Shown: positions 25,857-35,547 of the stretch, piece after piece
Layout: every line of letters begins with the position of its first letter
How positions within the stretch are numbered: the stretch's first letter is position 1
Assembly: GCF_024220585.1 (NCBI RefSeq)
Contig: NZ_JAMXKF010000012.1
Location: forward strand, 142,883-206,882
Direction of reading: 5' to 3'
Source: Dyadobacter diqingensis
GTDB taxonomy: Bacteria > Bacteroidota > Bacteroidia > Cytophagales > Spirosomataceae
Length of the DNA stretch: 64,000 nt
Translations under genes and position numbers: made by a program
Notes under the pieces: generated by a model
Told to the model about the DNA's origin: nothing
The model's input: the letters and a program-made list of their open reading frames with translations, nothing else
The model's database searches: none

Positions 25857-28400
25857 TCAATTTGCTACTTCTTCTTCTTTTTTTCTAACCGTAATGGTCA
25901 GTTCTTCGCTGTTTTCAACATGCGTCGCTACCAAAACATCACCTTCTCTTAAATCTCCTTTTAGAATTTCCTCTGCAACCGGATCTTCAAGGTATTTCTG
26001 AATCGCTCTGTTTAATGGGCGGGCTCCATATTGCGGATCATATCCTTTTTCAGATAAGAAATCTTTTGCTTCAGTTGTAAGCTCGATTTCATAACCCAGA
26101 CCTTTCACGCGGCTGAACAGTTTACCAAGTGAGATATCGATGATACGGTGCAAATCTTCGCGTTGAAGCGAGTTGAACACGATCACGTCATCCAGACGGT
26201 TAAGGAACTCCGGAGAGAATGCCTTACGAAGTGCGCTCTGAATAGTGCCTTTCATAATTTCATCCTGGTTATCAGATTTCGCTTTTGTAGAGAAACCGAT
26301 TCCAGTTCCAAAGTCTTTCAGGTCACGGGCACCGATGTTGGAAGTCATGATGATGATCGTATTACGGAAATCAACACGGCGACCTAACCCGTCTGTCAGA
26401 ATACCATCGTCAAGCACCTGAAGCAGGATGTTGAAAACATCCGGATGCGCTTTTTCGATTTCATCCAGCAAAACAACGCTGTACGGTTTACGACGAATTT
26501 TTTCAGTTAACTGACCGCCTTCTTCGTAACCAACATAACCCGGAGGTGCTCCAACCAAACGAGATACGCTGAATTTCTCCATGTACTCGCTCATATCGAT
26601 ACGCACCAGAGCATCGTCTTTATCGAACAAATAAGTGGCTAGAACTTTCGCTAATTCAGTTTTACCTACACCTGTTGGTCCAAGGAAGATGAAAGAACCG
26701 ATTGGTTTCTTAGGATCTTTCAAACCTACACGTGTACGCTGAATCGCTTTTACCAATTTTTCAATCGGCGGGTTCTGACCAATTACTTTCGCTTTAAGCT
26801 CATCTGCCATGTTAAGCAATTTCTTTCCTTCGTCCATGGACACGTTTGTCACAGGAATTCCGGTCATCATCGCTACAACTTCCGCAACGTTATGCTCAGT
26901 AACAGTATATCTTTTTTGCTTGGTTTCTTCTTCCCAAGCAAGTTTCGCACGGTCAAGCTGATCGATCAATTTCTTTTCACGATCGCGTAACTGAGCTGCT
27001 TCTTCGTATTTCTGACTTTTAACAACTCTGTTTTTTTCCTGTTTGATATTCTCAATTTGTTCTTCCAAATGAAGGATATCCTCAGGGACAGTGATGTTAC
27101 TGATATGAACTCTTGCACCAACCTCATCCAACACGTCAATCGCTTTATCCGGAAGGAAACGGTCTGTAATGTAACGTTCTGACAATTTCACAGCCGTGCT
27201 GATCGATTCAGGTGTGTAACTTACATGGTGGTGATCTTCATATTTGTCCTTGATATTTTCAAGGATCTGAATTGTTTCTTCGATTGAAGTGGCGTCAACC
27301 ATTACCATCTGGAAACGACGGGCAAGTGCACCATCTTTCTCGATATACTGGCGATATTCATCCAATGTCGTCGCACCGATACACTGAATTTCTCCACGTG
27401 ACAAGGCCGGTTTGAACATGTTTGAAGCATCCAGAGAACCGGAAGCACCACCGGCACCTACGATCGTATGAAGCTCATCGATGAAAAGGATCACATCCGG
27501 AGATTTTTCCAATTCATTCATCACCGCTTTCATTCTCTCTTCAAACTGACCGCGGTATTTTGTTCCCGCAACAAGCGAAGCAAGATCCAGTGTTACGACT
27601 CTTTTACCAAAAAGAACACGTGACACTTTTTTCTGAACAATTCTTAAAGCCAAACCTTCTGCGATGGCCGTTTTACCAACACCAGGCTCGCCGATAAGGA
27701 TCGGGTTATTCTTTTTACGACGGCTAAGTATTTGAGCTACACGTTCAATTTCTTTTTCACGTCCAACAATCGGATCAAGTTTTCCAACCTCAGCCATTTT
27801 CGTCAGATCGCGTCCGAAGTTATCCAGTACAGGCGTGCGGGATTTCTCCGCACCCTTTGATTCTTTTCCGGAAGCTGCGCCTCCGCCTCCACCGCCGAAC
27901 ATGCCTCCTCTCGCTTCATCGTCTCCGTCTTCGGTTTCCGGACCCATATGGGGTTTTGTTCCTGATGATTGATATTCTAACATCTCCTTAATGACTTCGT
28001 AGTTAACATTAAATTTATGCAGGATCTGTGTGCCAACATTGTCCTCGTCACGTAAAATAGACAAGAGCAAATGTTCAGTTCCTATCAGGGGGCTCTTGAA
28101 AATCTTCGCCTCGAGATATGTAATTTTCAACACCTTTTCAGACTGCCTGGTAAGAGGGATATTCTGCAGATTTTTAACATTATTAGTTGCCGCACCCTTT
28201 GTAGCCTGTTCGATCGTCTGTCGAACATCATCAAGGGATACGCCCAGCTTTTTCAGTAAACCAATAGCAACACCATCACCCTCACGAATCATTCCAAGTA
28301 ACAGATGTTCGGCACCGATATAATCGTGGCCAAGTCGCAAAGCTTCTTCCCGACTCAGAGAGATTACTTCTTTTACTCTATTTGAAAATTTTGCTTCCAT
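25857..28400 (-). CDS. clpC: ATP-dependent Clp protease ATPase subunit ClpC
   Basis: 847 residues from the ATG at 28400 (MEAKFSNRVKEV); numbering here counts from a TTG three codons earlier. An N-terminal Clp_N double repeat (about 4-145), a Gly-rich linker (GGMFGGGGGG, 168-177), AAA+ domain 1 with Walker A GEPGVGKT (240-247), a UVR/M-domain coiled coil (EEQIENIKQEKNRVVKSQKYEEA), and AAA+ domain 2 with GPTGVGKT (577-584). An IGF tripeptide near 704-706 fits the ClpP-docking loop, so it is a protease partner and not ClpB. It unfolds regulatory and damaged proteins for ClpP. No CtsR or McsA/B genes are nearby. Confidence 0.95.
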   Translation of the reverse strand: MEAKFSNRVKEVISLSREEALRLGHDYIGAEHLLLGMIREGDGVAIGLLKKLGVSLDDVRQTIEQATKGAATNNVKNLQNIPLTRQSEKVLKITYLEAKIFKSPLIGTEHLLLSILRDEDNVGTQILHKFNVNYEVIKEMLEYQSSGTKPHMGPETEDGDDEARGGMFGGGGGGAASGKESKGAEKSRTPVLDNFGRDLTKMAEVGKLDPIVGREKEIERVAQILSRRKKNNPILIGEPGVGKTAIAEGLALRIVQKKVSRVLFGKRVVTLDLASLVAGTKYRGQFEERMKAVMNELEKSPDVILFIDELHTIVGAGGASGSLDASNMFKPALSRGEIQCIGATTLDEYRQYIEKDGALARRFQMVMVDATSIEETIQILENIKDKYEDHHHVSYTPESISTAVKLSERYITDRFLPDKAIDVLDEVGARVHISNITVPEDILHLEEQIENIKQEKNRVVKSQKYEEAAQLRDREKKLIDQLDRAKLAWEEETKQKRYTVTEHNVAEVVAMMTGIPVTNVSMDEGKKLLNMADELKAKVIGQNPPIEKLVKAIQRTRVGLKDPKKPIGSFIFLGPTGVGKTELAKVLATYLFDKDDALVRIDMSEYMEKFSVSRLVGAPPGYVGYEEGGQLTEKIRRKPYSVVLLDEIEKAHPDVFNILLQVLDDGILTDGLGRRVDFRNTIIIMTSNIGARDLKDFGTGIGFSTKAKSDNQDEIMKGTIQSALRKAFSPEFLNRLDDVIVFNSLQREDLHRIIDISLGKLFSRVKGLGYEIELTTEAKDFLSEKGYDPQYGARPLNRAIQKYLEDPVAEEILKGDLREGDVLVATHVENSEELTITVRKKEEEVAN

Positions 28401-28469
28401 GTGTAGCAATAAAAATGTGTCTTAATATTCTAAACGCTACTTGATACATCTTTGTTCAAAATAGCAGAT

Positions 28470-29135
28470 TTATTGTTGCTTACAAGATCTTAGCAAAATA
28501 CTCCTCGCTTCGGACCCCATATTAAATAATAAATCGACAATACTTAGATTACTTACAAAATCATTCCCGAAAGTCTGATAGTACGCAATTGGCTGATAAT
28601 ATTTATTTAAATTCTTATTCTTTTTATCATTTATGGAAGATAACGCATCAATTATGCCTTTATTCTCTTCCTGAGGCACTGACAAATTGTACCGGATATC
28701 CTTCCTTATGCCCAACAATCTAAGACAAATTGTCAATAATTCATAATTTAGGTCGACAAGAAATTCAGGTTTTTTCAAATAAACCGCCTGAAGTTCGTCC
28801 GCATAAAACTCGTAATAGGGCGACTTTCCATAAGCCGATTTAAAACATCCCCAGTGACGCCTTATCCAATGCTGACTATGATCGATTTTTATATCTTTTG
28901 TTGGGGTATTCTGGCTATATCCCTGAACCGGAACGGTTAAAGTGTCAACTTTATTGGTCGTTAAAACACTGCAACGATTCCGATAGGTCTGCTTCACGTA
29001 CTTTTCCTCTATATCTATCCAAATCAAATCGTTACTTAAAATGCAAGCAAAATATTCCAGACAAGGAAGATACTGTAATTCAAACCGTACTGCTTTTTCA
29101 GGTTGAATAATATTATTAAATTCTGACACTATCAA
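28470..29135 (-). CDS. WbqC family protein
   Basis: About 221 residues. LQYLPCLEYFACIL, EEKYVKQTYRNRC and LTVPVQG match the WbqC-like family, found in polysaccharide clusters and widely in Bacteroidota; the biochemical role is unknown. Start is uncertain: no ATG occurs near the N-terminus, and only TTG (29135) or GTG (29129) precede the conserved region, while an in-frame stop lies 22 nt further upstream. The gene looks more AT-rich than its neighbours. It lies 96 nt after the Sua5/YciO gene and 69 nt before clpC. Confidence 0.78.
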   Translation of the reverse strand: MIVSEFNNIIQPEKAVRFELQYLPCLEYFACILSNDLIWIDIEEKYVKQTYRNRCSVLTTNKVDTLTVPVQGYSQNTPTKDIKIDHSQHWIRRHWGCFKSAYGKSPYYEFYADELQAVYLKKPEFLVDLNYELLTICLRLLGIRKDIRYNLSVPQEENKGIIDALSSINDKKNKNLNKYYQPIAYYQTFGNDFVSNLSIVDLLFNMGSEARSILLRSCKQQ

Positions 29136-29231
29136 ATATGAGAAAGGCGGATGATATTATCAAAAAAATGATAATAATTATTTAACGGAATCTTTTTAAT
29201 GCAATCATAACTAAAATAGTTACAATTAATA

Positions 29232-29858
29232 TCACAAAAACAGACTGGTATCGCCTAGCCCTTCCCTGATAATTTCAAATTCGTCGTTAACTGCGAGTAC
29301 AATTGTCGATCCTACGTTGCCTCCGTAGCCACCATCCACCACGATATCAACCTGGTGCTGGAACTTCTCGTAAATCAATTCAGGATCTGTGGAATATTCT
29401 ATGATCTCGTCATCATCTTTTATGGAGGTTGTCACAATCGGATTTCCAAGTTCCTTAACGATTAACCTTGGGATAAGATTGTCAGGAACACGAATACCCA
29501 CTGTTTTTTTATTGGTATTCAGCAACTTAGGAACCTGATTATTGGCATCCAGAATGAAGGTGTAAGGTCCCGGCAGCACTTTTTTCATCAGCTTGAAAGC
29601 AGAATTTCCCACCCGGGCAAAGTCTGCAATGTGGCTGAGGTCATAACAGATAAACGAAAAATCGTTTTTCTGCGGTTTGATCCCTTTAATCCGTGCTATT
29701 TTTTCCACGGCCCTGCTATTAAAAATATCACAACCTAACCCGTAAACCGTATCGGTTGGATAAATCACCAGACCTCCGTCACGAAGGCAATCAACGACCT
29801 GACGGATTCGTCTTTCATCAGGATTTTCAGGATATATTCGAATTAATTCAGCTGGCAT
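29232..29858 (-). CDS. Sua5/YciO/YrdC family protein (threonylcarbamoyl-AMP synthase-like)
   Basis: 208 residues, a single YrdC-like domain of the shorter YciO type. YPTDTVYGLGCDIFN (33-47) is the substrate-binding signature, followed by KVLPGPYTFIL (about 94-104) and TVGIRVPDN (about 118-126). Sua5/YrdC enzymes make threonylcarbamoyl-AMP from Thr, bicarbonate and ATP for the t6A37 modification of tRNA. YciO-type paralogues are less well defined, so the tRNA role is likely but not proven if the genome has a second copy. It starts 20 nt after the glycosyltransferase stop. Confidence 0.87.
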   Translation of the reverse strand: MPAELIRIYPENPDERRIRQVVDCLRDGGLVIYPTDTVYGLGCDIFNSRAVEKIARIKGIKPQKNDFSFICYDLSHIADFARVGNSAFKLMKKVLPGPYTFILDANNQVPKLLNTNKKTVGIRVPDNLIPRLIVKELGNPIVTTSIKDDDEIIEYSTDPELIYEKFQHQVDIVVDGGYGGNVGSTIVLAVNDEFEIIREGLGDTSLFL

Positions 29859-29878
29859 AGATTGTACTATTTACTGAA

Positions 29879-30883
29879 CTAACAATTCAAAAGGCTAAAT
29901 CCTTCCTGCACGGAACTCTTTTTTTGCAAATTATTAAGATAAAACCTGTACAAACCATTTATCGGTAAATGCAAACGGCACATCACCACGATCATTTCTG
30001 TACCCAAACCAGGATTTTCGATGTAGTTAAGTAACCGCCTAAAACGAACTGCAAGCTCAAATTCCTGAGCGTAAAAACATTTTCTGATAAATGTACGAAT
30101 TCTGGCCGCCAACAGATCAAATTCCTCCTGGTCCCGGTTAAGATCGTAAGCCTTGTTGCACACGATATAGCAGGTTTCAAGCAACCGGTTGCCCTTTTTG
30201 TAAATCTGTTTGCTTAACGAATCCGGTACGTTCCTTTTCCATGTCAGCACCTTGTCCAGATAAAAATATTTGTAATGCACCGAAGAGCGTACCCAAAAAT
30301 CGAAATCCTCAAAAAACAATGATTCGTCATAACCGCCCATTTCCGTGAGCATTTTCGTGCGCATCATCATGGTTGGCGTGCAGATAAAATAGTTTTCCAG
30401 GACACTTTTATAAACATCACCGGAAGGGATCACTTTATCAGCCTTATCCTCATTATTGACAGGGTAATGGTAATTCGCAAGACGTCCGCCCGCTTCCATA
30501 TACCGGGCATTTGTAAAAACGACCCCGTATTCCTCATCCAGATTTTCAAAAGCTTCAACCTGAAACTTTATCCGATCCGGCAGCATAATGTCATCACCGG
30601 CCAGGTCAATAATATATTTACCTTCCGCCAATGCCAGTCCCTGGTTAAATGCCCTGCACAAACCCAGATTGGACAGATTTTTAATCAGACAGAATTGTGA
30701 AGCATTCCAGTCCGACTTCTCGATTATCGACAGTGTGTTATCCGTGCTTGCATTATCAATTACGATAACCTGAATATTGGGATATGTCTGCGCAAAAATT
30801 GAATTCAACGTCTCGCCCACATATTTTTCATGGTTAAAGGCAGTTAGAACCACAGTCACCAAAGGTTTTTCAGTCTCTCTCAT
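29879..30883 (-). CDS. family 2 glycosyltransferase
   Basis: 334 residues with a GT-A fold N-terminal domain: VTVVLTAFNHEKYVGETLNSIF (9-30), nucleotide-sugar contacts VIDNASTDNT (41-50) and the metal-site segment DLAGDDIMLPDRI (about 93-105). The C-terminal 110 residues are helical and have no motif I recognise. It would add a sugar to a surface polysaccharide, lipid or protein; acceptor and donor are unknown. It lies in a leftward run between the YihY-like gene (121-nt gap) and the Sua5/YciO gene (20-nt gap). Confidence 0.88.
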   Translation of the reverse strand: MRETEKPLVTVVLTAFNHEKYVGETLNSIFAQTYPNIQVIVIDNASTDNTLSIIEKSDWNASQFCLIKNLSNLGLCRAFNQGLALAEGKYIIDLAGDDIMLPDRIKFQVEAFENLDEEYGVVFTNARYMEAGGRLANYHYPVNNEDKADKVIPSGDVYKSVLENYFICTPTMMMRTKMLTEMGGYDESLFFEDFDFWVRSSVHYKYFYLDKVLTWKRNVPDSLSKQIYKKGNRLLETCYIVCNKAYDLNRDQEEFDLLAARIRTFIRKCFYAQEFELAVRFRRLLNYIENPGLGTEMIVVMCRLHLPINGLYRFYLNNLQKKSSVQEGFSLLNC

Positions 30884-31004
30884 TTAATACCCTTTTGTAC
30901 AACTTCAACCTCATTTCTATGACTTTATACGAACTAGTTTGCCAAAAGTCACTAAATTAAAAGAGATTAAAAAGTATATTGACGGGTACTTAGTTTTCGG
31001 TAAT

Positions 31005-31928
31005 TCAGGAGTTCTTCGGAGCCACTTTCTTGCGTGCGGAGGCGATGCCCGCGTTAACCTCAAAACCAAAAATCAGCAATAAAGCCAGCAGATAAAACCA
31101 GATCATCAGGGCGATCATCGTGCCAATGGAACCGTACAGTTTGTTGTAGGAAGTAAACCTTGATAAATAAAATGAGAAGCCGTAGGTAGATAACAAAATC
31201 AAAACCGAAGAAATAATGGAACCCGTATTGACAAAGGCATACCGGCTTCCTTTTGACGGAGCGAACCTGTAAATGATGGAAATGGCCAGCATCAGCGCTC
31301 CAAAACTGACCAGATAACGGGTAATGCTCAATGAAGATACGATCCAGTTGTCGTTGACAATATGCCATTCGCTTACAATGCCTTTGACGGCATCCCCCAC
31401 AATCAGCAGTACGATCAGTAAAAACATCACAACCACCAATACGATCGTCAGTAATGTGGCGACCCCTCTTTTCTGAAGAAAACCTCTGGTTTCCTCATCT
31501 TCATAAACCATATCAAAGGACCGCATCAGCGACAACATCCCGTTGGTGGAAGCAACCAGGGCAAAAATAAAACCGAACGAAAGAACACTGTTTCGTGGCC
31601 GGCTAATGATATCAGCGATGGTATTTTTGGCATCCTGATAAATCCCGCGTGGCATCAGCTCGCGCAGGATACCCATAATCTGGTCGTCAAGGTTGTCGAT
31701 GGGAATGTACGGAACCAGCGTAAAAAGGAAGATAATGGCAGGAAAACAGGCAAGTGTAAGACTGTATGCCACGGCAGAAGCCCGCTGATCGATATCGTAG
31801 CGGTGGTTGTTCTTACGGATATTGGCCAGAATATCATACAAGGAAACCGACTCCCGAAAAAGCATGGTCGTGCGCAACCATTCTACCAACAGTTTCACCT
31901 GACGGTTTTGTAAGATTTTTTCAAGCAT
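31005..31928 (-). CDS. YihY/BrkB-like inner membrane protein
   Basis: 307 residues with six predicted TM helices. The family pattern is present: DQRASAVAYSLTLACFPAIIFLFTLVPYIP (about 44-73), then SVLSFGFIFALVASTNGMLSL and YGSIGTMIALMIWFYLLALLLIFGFEVNA near the C-terminus. YihY/BrkB proteins were once annotated as ribonuclease BN by mistake; their function remains open, possibly transport. It starts 15 nt after the thioesterase stop and is cotranscribed with it. Confidence 0.9.
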   Translation of the reverse strand: MLEKILQNRQVKLLVEWLRTTMLFRESVSLYDILANIRKNNHRYDIDQRASAVAYSLTLACFPAIIFLFTLVPYIPIDNLDDQIMGILRELMPRGIYQDAKNTIADIISRPRNSVLSFGFIFALVASTNGMLSLMRSFDMVYEDEETRGFLQKRGVATLLTIVLVVVMFLLIVLLIVGDAVKGIVSEWHIVNDNWIVSSLSITRYLVSFGALMLAISIIYRFAPSKGSRYAFVNTGSIISSVLILLSTYGFSFYLSRFTSYNKLYGSIGTMIALMIWFYLLALLLIFGFEVNAGIASARKKVAPKNS

Positions 31929-31943
31929 AGTACTTCTTTTAAA

Positions 31944-32360
31944 TTACGATGTCTGAAAATATGGATTCAATTTTTCCAAAAGCCTTTCAGGCGCCACACA
32001 AAGTTTTGCCGTATCCCGCCTCTGAAACACCAAAGTCGTTTCTCCTACATTCAAAAGAACATTATCCTGATTTCTGATCTCATATTCAAAAACTACCCGT
32101 GTGCCCGGCATACGCTGCAAAATAACCTTTATGGTCAGTTCGTCATCGTAACGAGCAGGTTTCATATACCGTGAGCGGTTTTCGTAGACGGGCATCATTA
32201 CGCCCGCCTCTTCCATTTCCTTATAACTAAATCCGACACTGCGCAACGCCTCTACACGGCCGATTTCATAATACCTTGCGTAATTTCCATAATACACGTA
32301 ACCCATCTGGTCCGTGTCCGCATACCGCACTCTTATCCCCTTAACTTCGTAGGTAAACAT
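31944..32360 (-). CDS. acyl-CoA thioesterase, hot-dog fold (YbgC/FadM-like)
   Basis: 138 residues from the ATG at 32360; a TTG two codons earlier is less likely. The N-terminus carries the 4-hydroxybenzoyl-CoA-thioesterase-like motif RYADTDQMGYVYYGNYARYYEIGR with the catalytic Asp (Asp17 in YADTD), followed by YMKPARYDDELTIK. These enzymes hydrolyse acyl-CoA; the chain preference is unknown. It lies between mltG (33-nt gap from this ATG) and the YihY-like gene (15 nt) in one transcription unit. Confidence 0.92.
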   Translation of the reverse strand: MFTYEVKGIRVRYADTDQMGYVYYGNYARYYEIGRVEALRSVGFSYKEMEEAGVMMPVYENRSRYMKPARYDDELTIKVILQRMPGTRVVFEYEIRNQDNVLLNVGETTLVFQRRDTAKLCVAPERLLEKLNPYFQTS

Positions 32361-32393
32361 TTTCAATTAATTAGTGGAAGCCAAACCCGAAAA

Positions 32394-33431
32394 TTACTTC
32401 ATGATTTTGCGCTTGTTCAATTCTGCCTGATACATGCGAGCATTGTTCAAATGATCAGGATATGTTTTTGCAAAAGCATGATAACCCGAAAAATCGGCTT
32501 TGGCACACATGTACAAATAATCATGTTTATCGTAATTCAGCACCGCATCCAGCGAATTAAAGTCGGCTACGCGGATTGGCCCCGGAGGCAATCCCGTATT
32601 CACATAGGTATTGTAAGGTGATTTTACCCTCAGCTGATCGTTTAAAATCCTTTTGATGGCAAAATCCTGCAAGGCAAATTTGATTGTTGGATCGGCCTGT
32701 AAAGGCATCAGCGCGTTCAGACGGTTGATATACATTCCGGCTACTTTCGGTCTTTCATCCACTTTCTGAGCCTGCTCCTCTTCCACGATCGAAGCCAGAA
32801 TGGAAACCTGTATCGGTGTTAAACCAATGGCTTTTGCATTTGCAACCTTCTCGTTGCTCCAATATTTTTTGTATTCACTGTGCATACGGTCCAGGAATTT
32901 TTCCGTCCCTGTTGTCCAGAAAATATCATAGGTATTCGGTAAAAACATGGATACGATCGTCAGCGTGTCCAGTCCGTATTTCTTACATACTTCCTGGCTG
33001 TTTAACGCCTCGCGAAATTTCGTCTCGCCAAATTCAAAGCGGCTCCCGATCCTTTTGATCAAATCCTCTTTTAAACGGATGTTGTTAAAAGTAAGTTTTA
33101 CAGGATCCTGTGCCCCTGAAAGCAGCTTTTTAATCGCTTTGTAATTGCCTGTTTCCGGTTTGATCACATAACGCCCCGGTTTTACATTTTCAGTATATTT
33201 CAGCAATTTGGCCAAAAACCTGAAAGAGATATTGTCGTTGATAACCTCGTGTTTGTCAAGTGAATCAAGAACGGCCTGATAAGTTGCGCCTTCCGGAATC
33301 AGCAGGGCAAAACTTTCTTTCCTATCTACCTGCAAATTCGGTGTTTTGAATATCTGCCAGAAATAAAAGGTAAATGTGGTGGTAAGAATTGCAATGACTA
33401 AAAACAATCCTACTTTAAAATTACGAGACAT
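32394..33431 (-). CDS. mltG: endolytic transglycosylase MltG
   Basis: 345 residues, normal size. One N-terminal TM helix (about 7-28), a LysM-like region around 75-115 (ENVKPGRYVIKP), and the MltG/YceG catalytic domain with ILASIVEEEQ (211-220), containing the catalytic Glu, then ERPKVAGMYINRL, LQADPTIKFA and YNTYVNTGLPPGPI. MltG cleaves nascent glycan strands in the periplasm and limits their length. It heads an mltG-thioesterase-YihY run and lies 53 nt after the Ldh-type gene. Confidence 0.95.
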   Translation of the reverse strand: MSRNFKVGLFLVIAILTTTFTFYFWQIFKTPNLQVDRKESFALLIPEGATYQAVLDSLDKHEVINDNISFRFLAKLLKYTENVKPGRYVIKPETGNYKAIKKLLSGAQDPVKLTFNNIRLKEDLIKRIGSRFEFGETKFREALNSQEVCKKYGLDTLTIVSMFLPNTYDIFWTTGTEKFLDRMHSEYKKYWSNEKVANAKAIGLTPIQVSILASIVEEEQAQKVDERPKVAGMYINRLNALMPLQADPTIKFALQDFAIKRILNDQLRVKSPYNTYVNTGLPPGPIRVADFNSLDAVLNYDKHDYLYMCAKADFSGYHAFAKTYPDHLNNARMYQAELNKRKIMK

Positions 33432-33484
33432 ATTGTTATAGTTATCAGCTTTCGGCGGAGCCGCCCAGGCTGTGTTTTTTATTT

Positions 33485-34564
33485 TTATAAATTGATTTCA
33501 AATGGTATTCCAAATCTTTTGGCCAGTGTGTCCAATGACAAAACAACCGGTTCTAAAAGTTCGATACCTTCCACGCTGCGTTGCGCTTCCGTTTCGCGTT
33601 CAGGGTCTCCGGGGATAATCACCTGCTTGCCCTCAACCGCCCGCGCTCCACGGAAGGCACGGATCCATTTGTCCATATCCTTTTTAAAATCATCCGCCGG
33701 ACGGAACCCGTCTACACGCATGGCTCCCAAAAAGTGACCGGTACCTAATCCGACGCCCTCATTGGCCGACATAAACCCTGCCGTAGCAAAAGGCGGCACC
33801 CAGGGACCGAAATTAGCACCGGAAAGTACACCGGAAAAAATGTCCACAATCGCACCTAATCCATATCCCTTATGACTTCCGTGCTCACGGTCCGAGCCGA
33901 GTGGCAGAAGGCCGCCGCCGCTTTTTACCGCGTTAGAGTCCGTCGTAGGATTTCCGTCAGCATCCTGCGCCCATCCTAAAGGAGCCGGCAGACCTTTTCT
34001 TTGTAAAATTTCAAATTTGCCGTAAGCCACTGCCGTTGATGCAAAATCAGCGACAAAAGCGGGTTCTTCAAAGGCAGGGACTGCTACCGCAACCGGATTG
34101 GTTCCCAAAAGTTTATCCAGGGAAAACGTGGGAGCAACCAGCGGAGCCGCATTGGTCATGGTCCAGCCGATCATATCTTTTTCCAAAGCCAGCATTGCAT
34201 GATAACCGGCGATCCCGAAGTGGTTTGAGTTCCGCACAGATATCCAGCCCGATCCGACTTTATCAGCCTTCTCCATCGCAATTTCCATCGCTTTGGGCGC
34301 TACCACCAACCCCAGTCCTCGGTCACCGTCCACAACAGCCGTACTTGGTGTTTCATAAACTACTTTGACCTCCGGTGCCGGATTTAACCTGCCATTGTCA
34401 TACAAGCGCACATAACCCGCCAAACGGGCGATACCATGCGAATCCACTCCCCTTAAATCAGCACTAACCAATACATTCGATGCCAAAACTGCCTCTTCGG
34501 CCGGGCAACCTATCGCCAGAAATACCTCCTCAGTGAAATGCTTTAAATAATCAGCCTGGTACAT
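33485..34564 (-). CDS. Ldh family oxidoreductase (malate/lactate/ureidoglycolate dehydrogenase type)
   Basis: 359 residues, typical of the LDH2/MDH-YlbC family of NAD(P)-dependent 2-hydroxyacid dehydrogenases, unrelated in fold to classical LDH. Visible family segments are RGVDSHGIARL (38-48), NSNHFGIAGYHAM (112-124, with His115 the likely catalytic residue) and LLGTNPVAVAVP. The substrate could be malate, lactate, ureidoglycolate or a sugar-derived 2-keto acid; the neighbours do not decide. It is the first gene of the leftward run containing mltG. The 216-nt gap upstream, up to base 34780, holds no gene and no promoter I trust. Confidence 0.9.
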   Translation of the reverse strand: MYQADYLKHFTEEVFLAIGCPAEEAVLASNVLVSADLRGVDSHGIARLAGYVRLYDNGRLNPAPEVKVVYETPSTAVVDGDRGLGLVVAPKAMEIAMEKADKVGSGWISVRNSNHFGIAGYHAMLALEKDMIGWTMTNAAPLVAPTFSLDKLLGTNPVAVAVPAFEEPAFVADFASTAVAYGKFEILQRKGLPAPLGWAQDADGNPTTDSNAVKSGGGLLPLGSDREHGSHKGYGLGAIVDIFSGVLSGANFGPWVPPFATAGFMSANEGVGLGTGHFLGAMRVDGFRPADDFKKDMDKWIRAFRGARAVEGKQVIIPGDPERETEAQRSVEGIELLEPVVLSLDTLAKRFGIPFEINL

Positions 34565-34834
34565 ATACGTTTACTAAATGAATTGCTTAAAATTTCTGAA
34601 TGCCTTATAAATATCGAACCTTTGCAGCATTTGAGGGTGCAAATATCTGCATTCAGGAGGCAGGTTACAATACTTCCTGAGCAGGATCAGAATTTTATGA
34701 ATGAAATGACTGTAAAAATCCCGGATATCGTACCACAAATTTGAACTTTAAAGCGTCAAAAACCGTAGTTTCAGTAGGTATTGGGGAGATTTGATTTTCG
34801 AGAAAATAAAAAGGCCTGTTTGAATAAATTTTTA

Positions 34835-35461
34835 ATGGAAATAAAAAATACTTTCCTGAAGCGCATACTAAGCTACTTTATCCGGGGCTTGGTTTTGGTT
34901 GCTCCGCTATATGTTACAGTGATCATTATCTGGACCGGCGTGGAGTTTCTGGACAACATTATCCCGATCAATATCCCTATATCCAACAATCAGACCGTTT
35001 ATCTTCCCGGTCTGGGCGTCCTGATTATTCTGTCGGGAATCATCATGCTGGGGTTTGTATTTTCAACGATTATCCCTCAATCATTTTTTAAGTTTACGGA
35101 AAGCATCATGCGGCGGATCCCGCTCGTGAGCCTGATCTATTACTCGATAAAAGACCTCGTGCTTGCGTTTGTCGGGGATAAAAAGAAATTTAATCAACCC
35201 GTTCTGGTGACCATGTACAAAGAAACGGGGATCAAAAAAATCGGGTTCATAACCCAGACTGACCTGAGTCACCTGCACATTCACGACCACGTGGCCGTTT
35301 ACATGCCTTTATCCTATGCGCTTTCCGGTGAATTATTTATTGTCCCCACCGAAAATGTGACCATTCTGGAAGCCACCTCCACCGACGTCATGAAAATGCT
35401 GGTTTCCGGAGGTGTTTCTGTGAAGGTGCCGCCACATGAAGAAATAACAGAAGAAGCCTGA
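34835..35461 (+). CDS. DUF502 family membrane protein
   Basis: 208 residues from the ATG at 34835. Two TM helices (about 16-34 and 55-78) flank LVLVAPLYVTVIIIWT, the DUF502 signature, and between later segments it has IPLVSLIYYSIKDLV and GKGEL-like beta strands (KETGIKKIGFITQTDL, VAVYMPLSY, LFIVPTENV). DUF502 proteins are widespread membrane proteins of unknown role; a paralogue group is known in plants (COV1-like). A longer frame exists upstream to a TTG at 34781 but lacks a suitable start. Confidence 0.85.
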   Translation: MEIKNTFLKRILSYFIRGLVLVAPLYVTVIIIWTGVEFLDNIIPINIPISNNQTVYLPGLGVLIILSGIIMLGFVFSTIIPQSFFKFTESIMRRIPLVSLIYYSIKDLVLAFVGDKKKFNQPVLVTMYKETGIKKIGFITQTDLSHLHIHDHVAVYMPLSYALSGELFIVPTENVTILEATSTDVMKMLVSGGVSVKVPPHEEITEEA

Positions 35462-35521
35462 TTCCGGTCAGGAAAACGGAACAACAATGCAATCGTTTTA
35501 CCCGTTTAAAGAATGATTCCC

Positions 35522-35529
35522 TATCTTTG
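35522..35529 (+). promoter_or_regulatory. -7 promoter element (TATCTTTG)
   Basis: A perfect TAnnTTTG box, TATCTTTG, 18 nt before the ATG of the exported unknown protein. The partner TTTG about 20 nt upstream is only weakly matched, so the call rests on the -7 box and its position. Confidence 0.45.
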
Positions 35530-35547
35530 GACCTTTCTATTTGCTTT

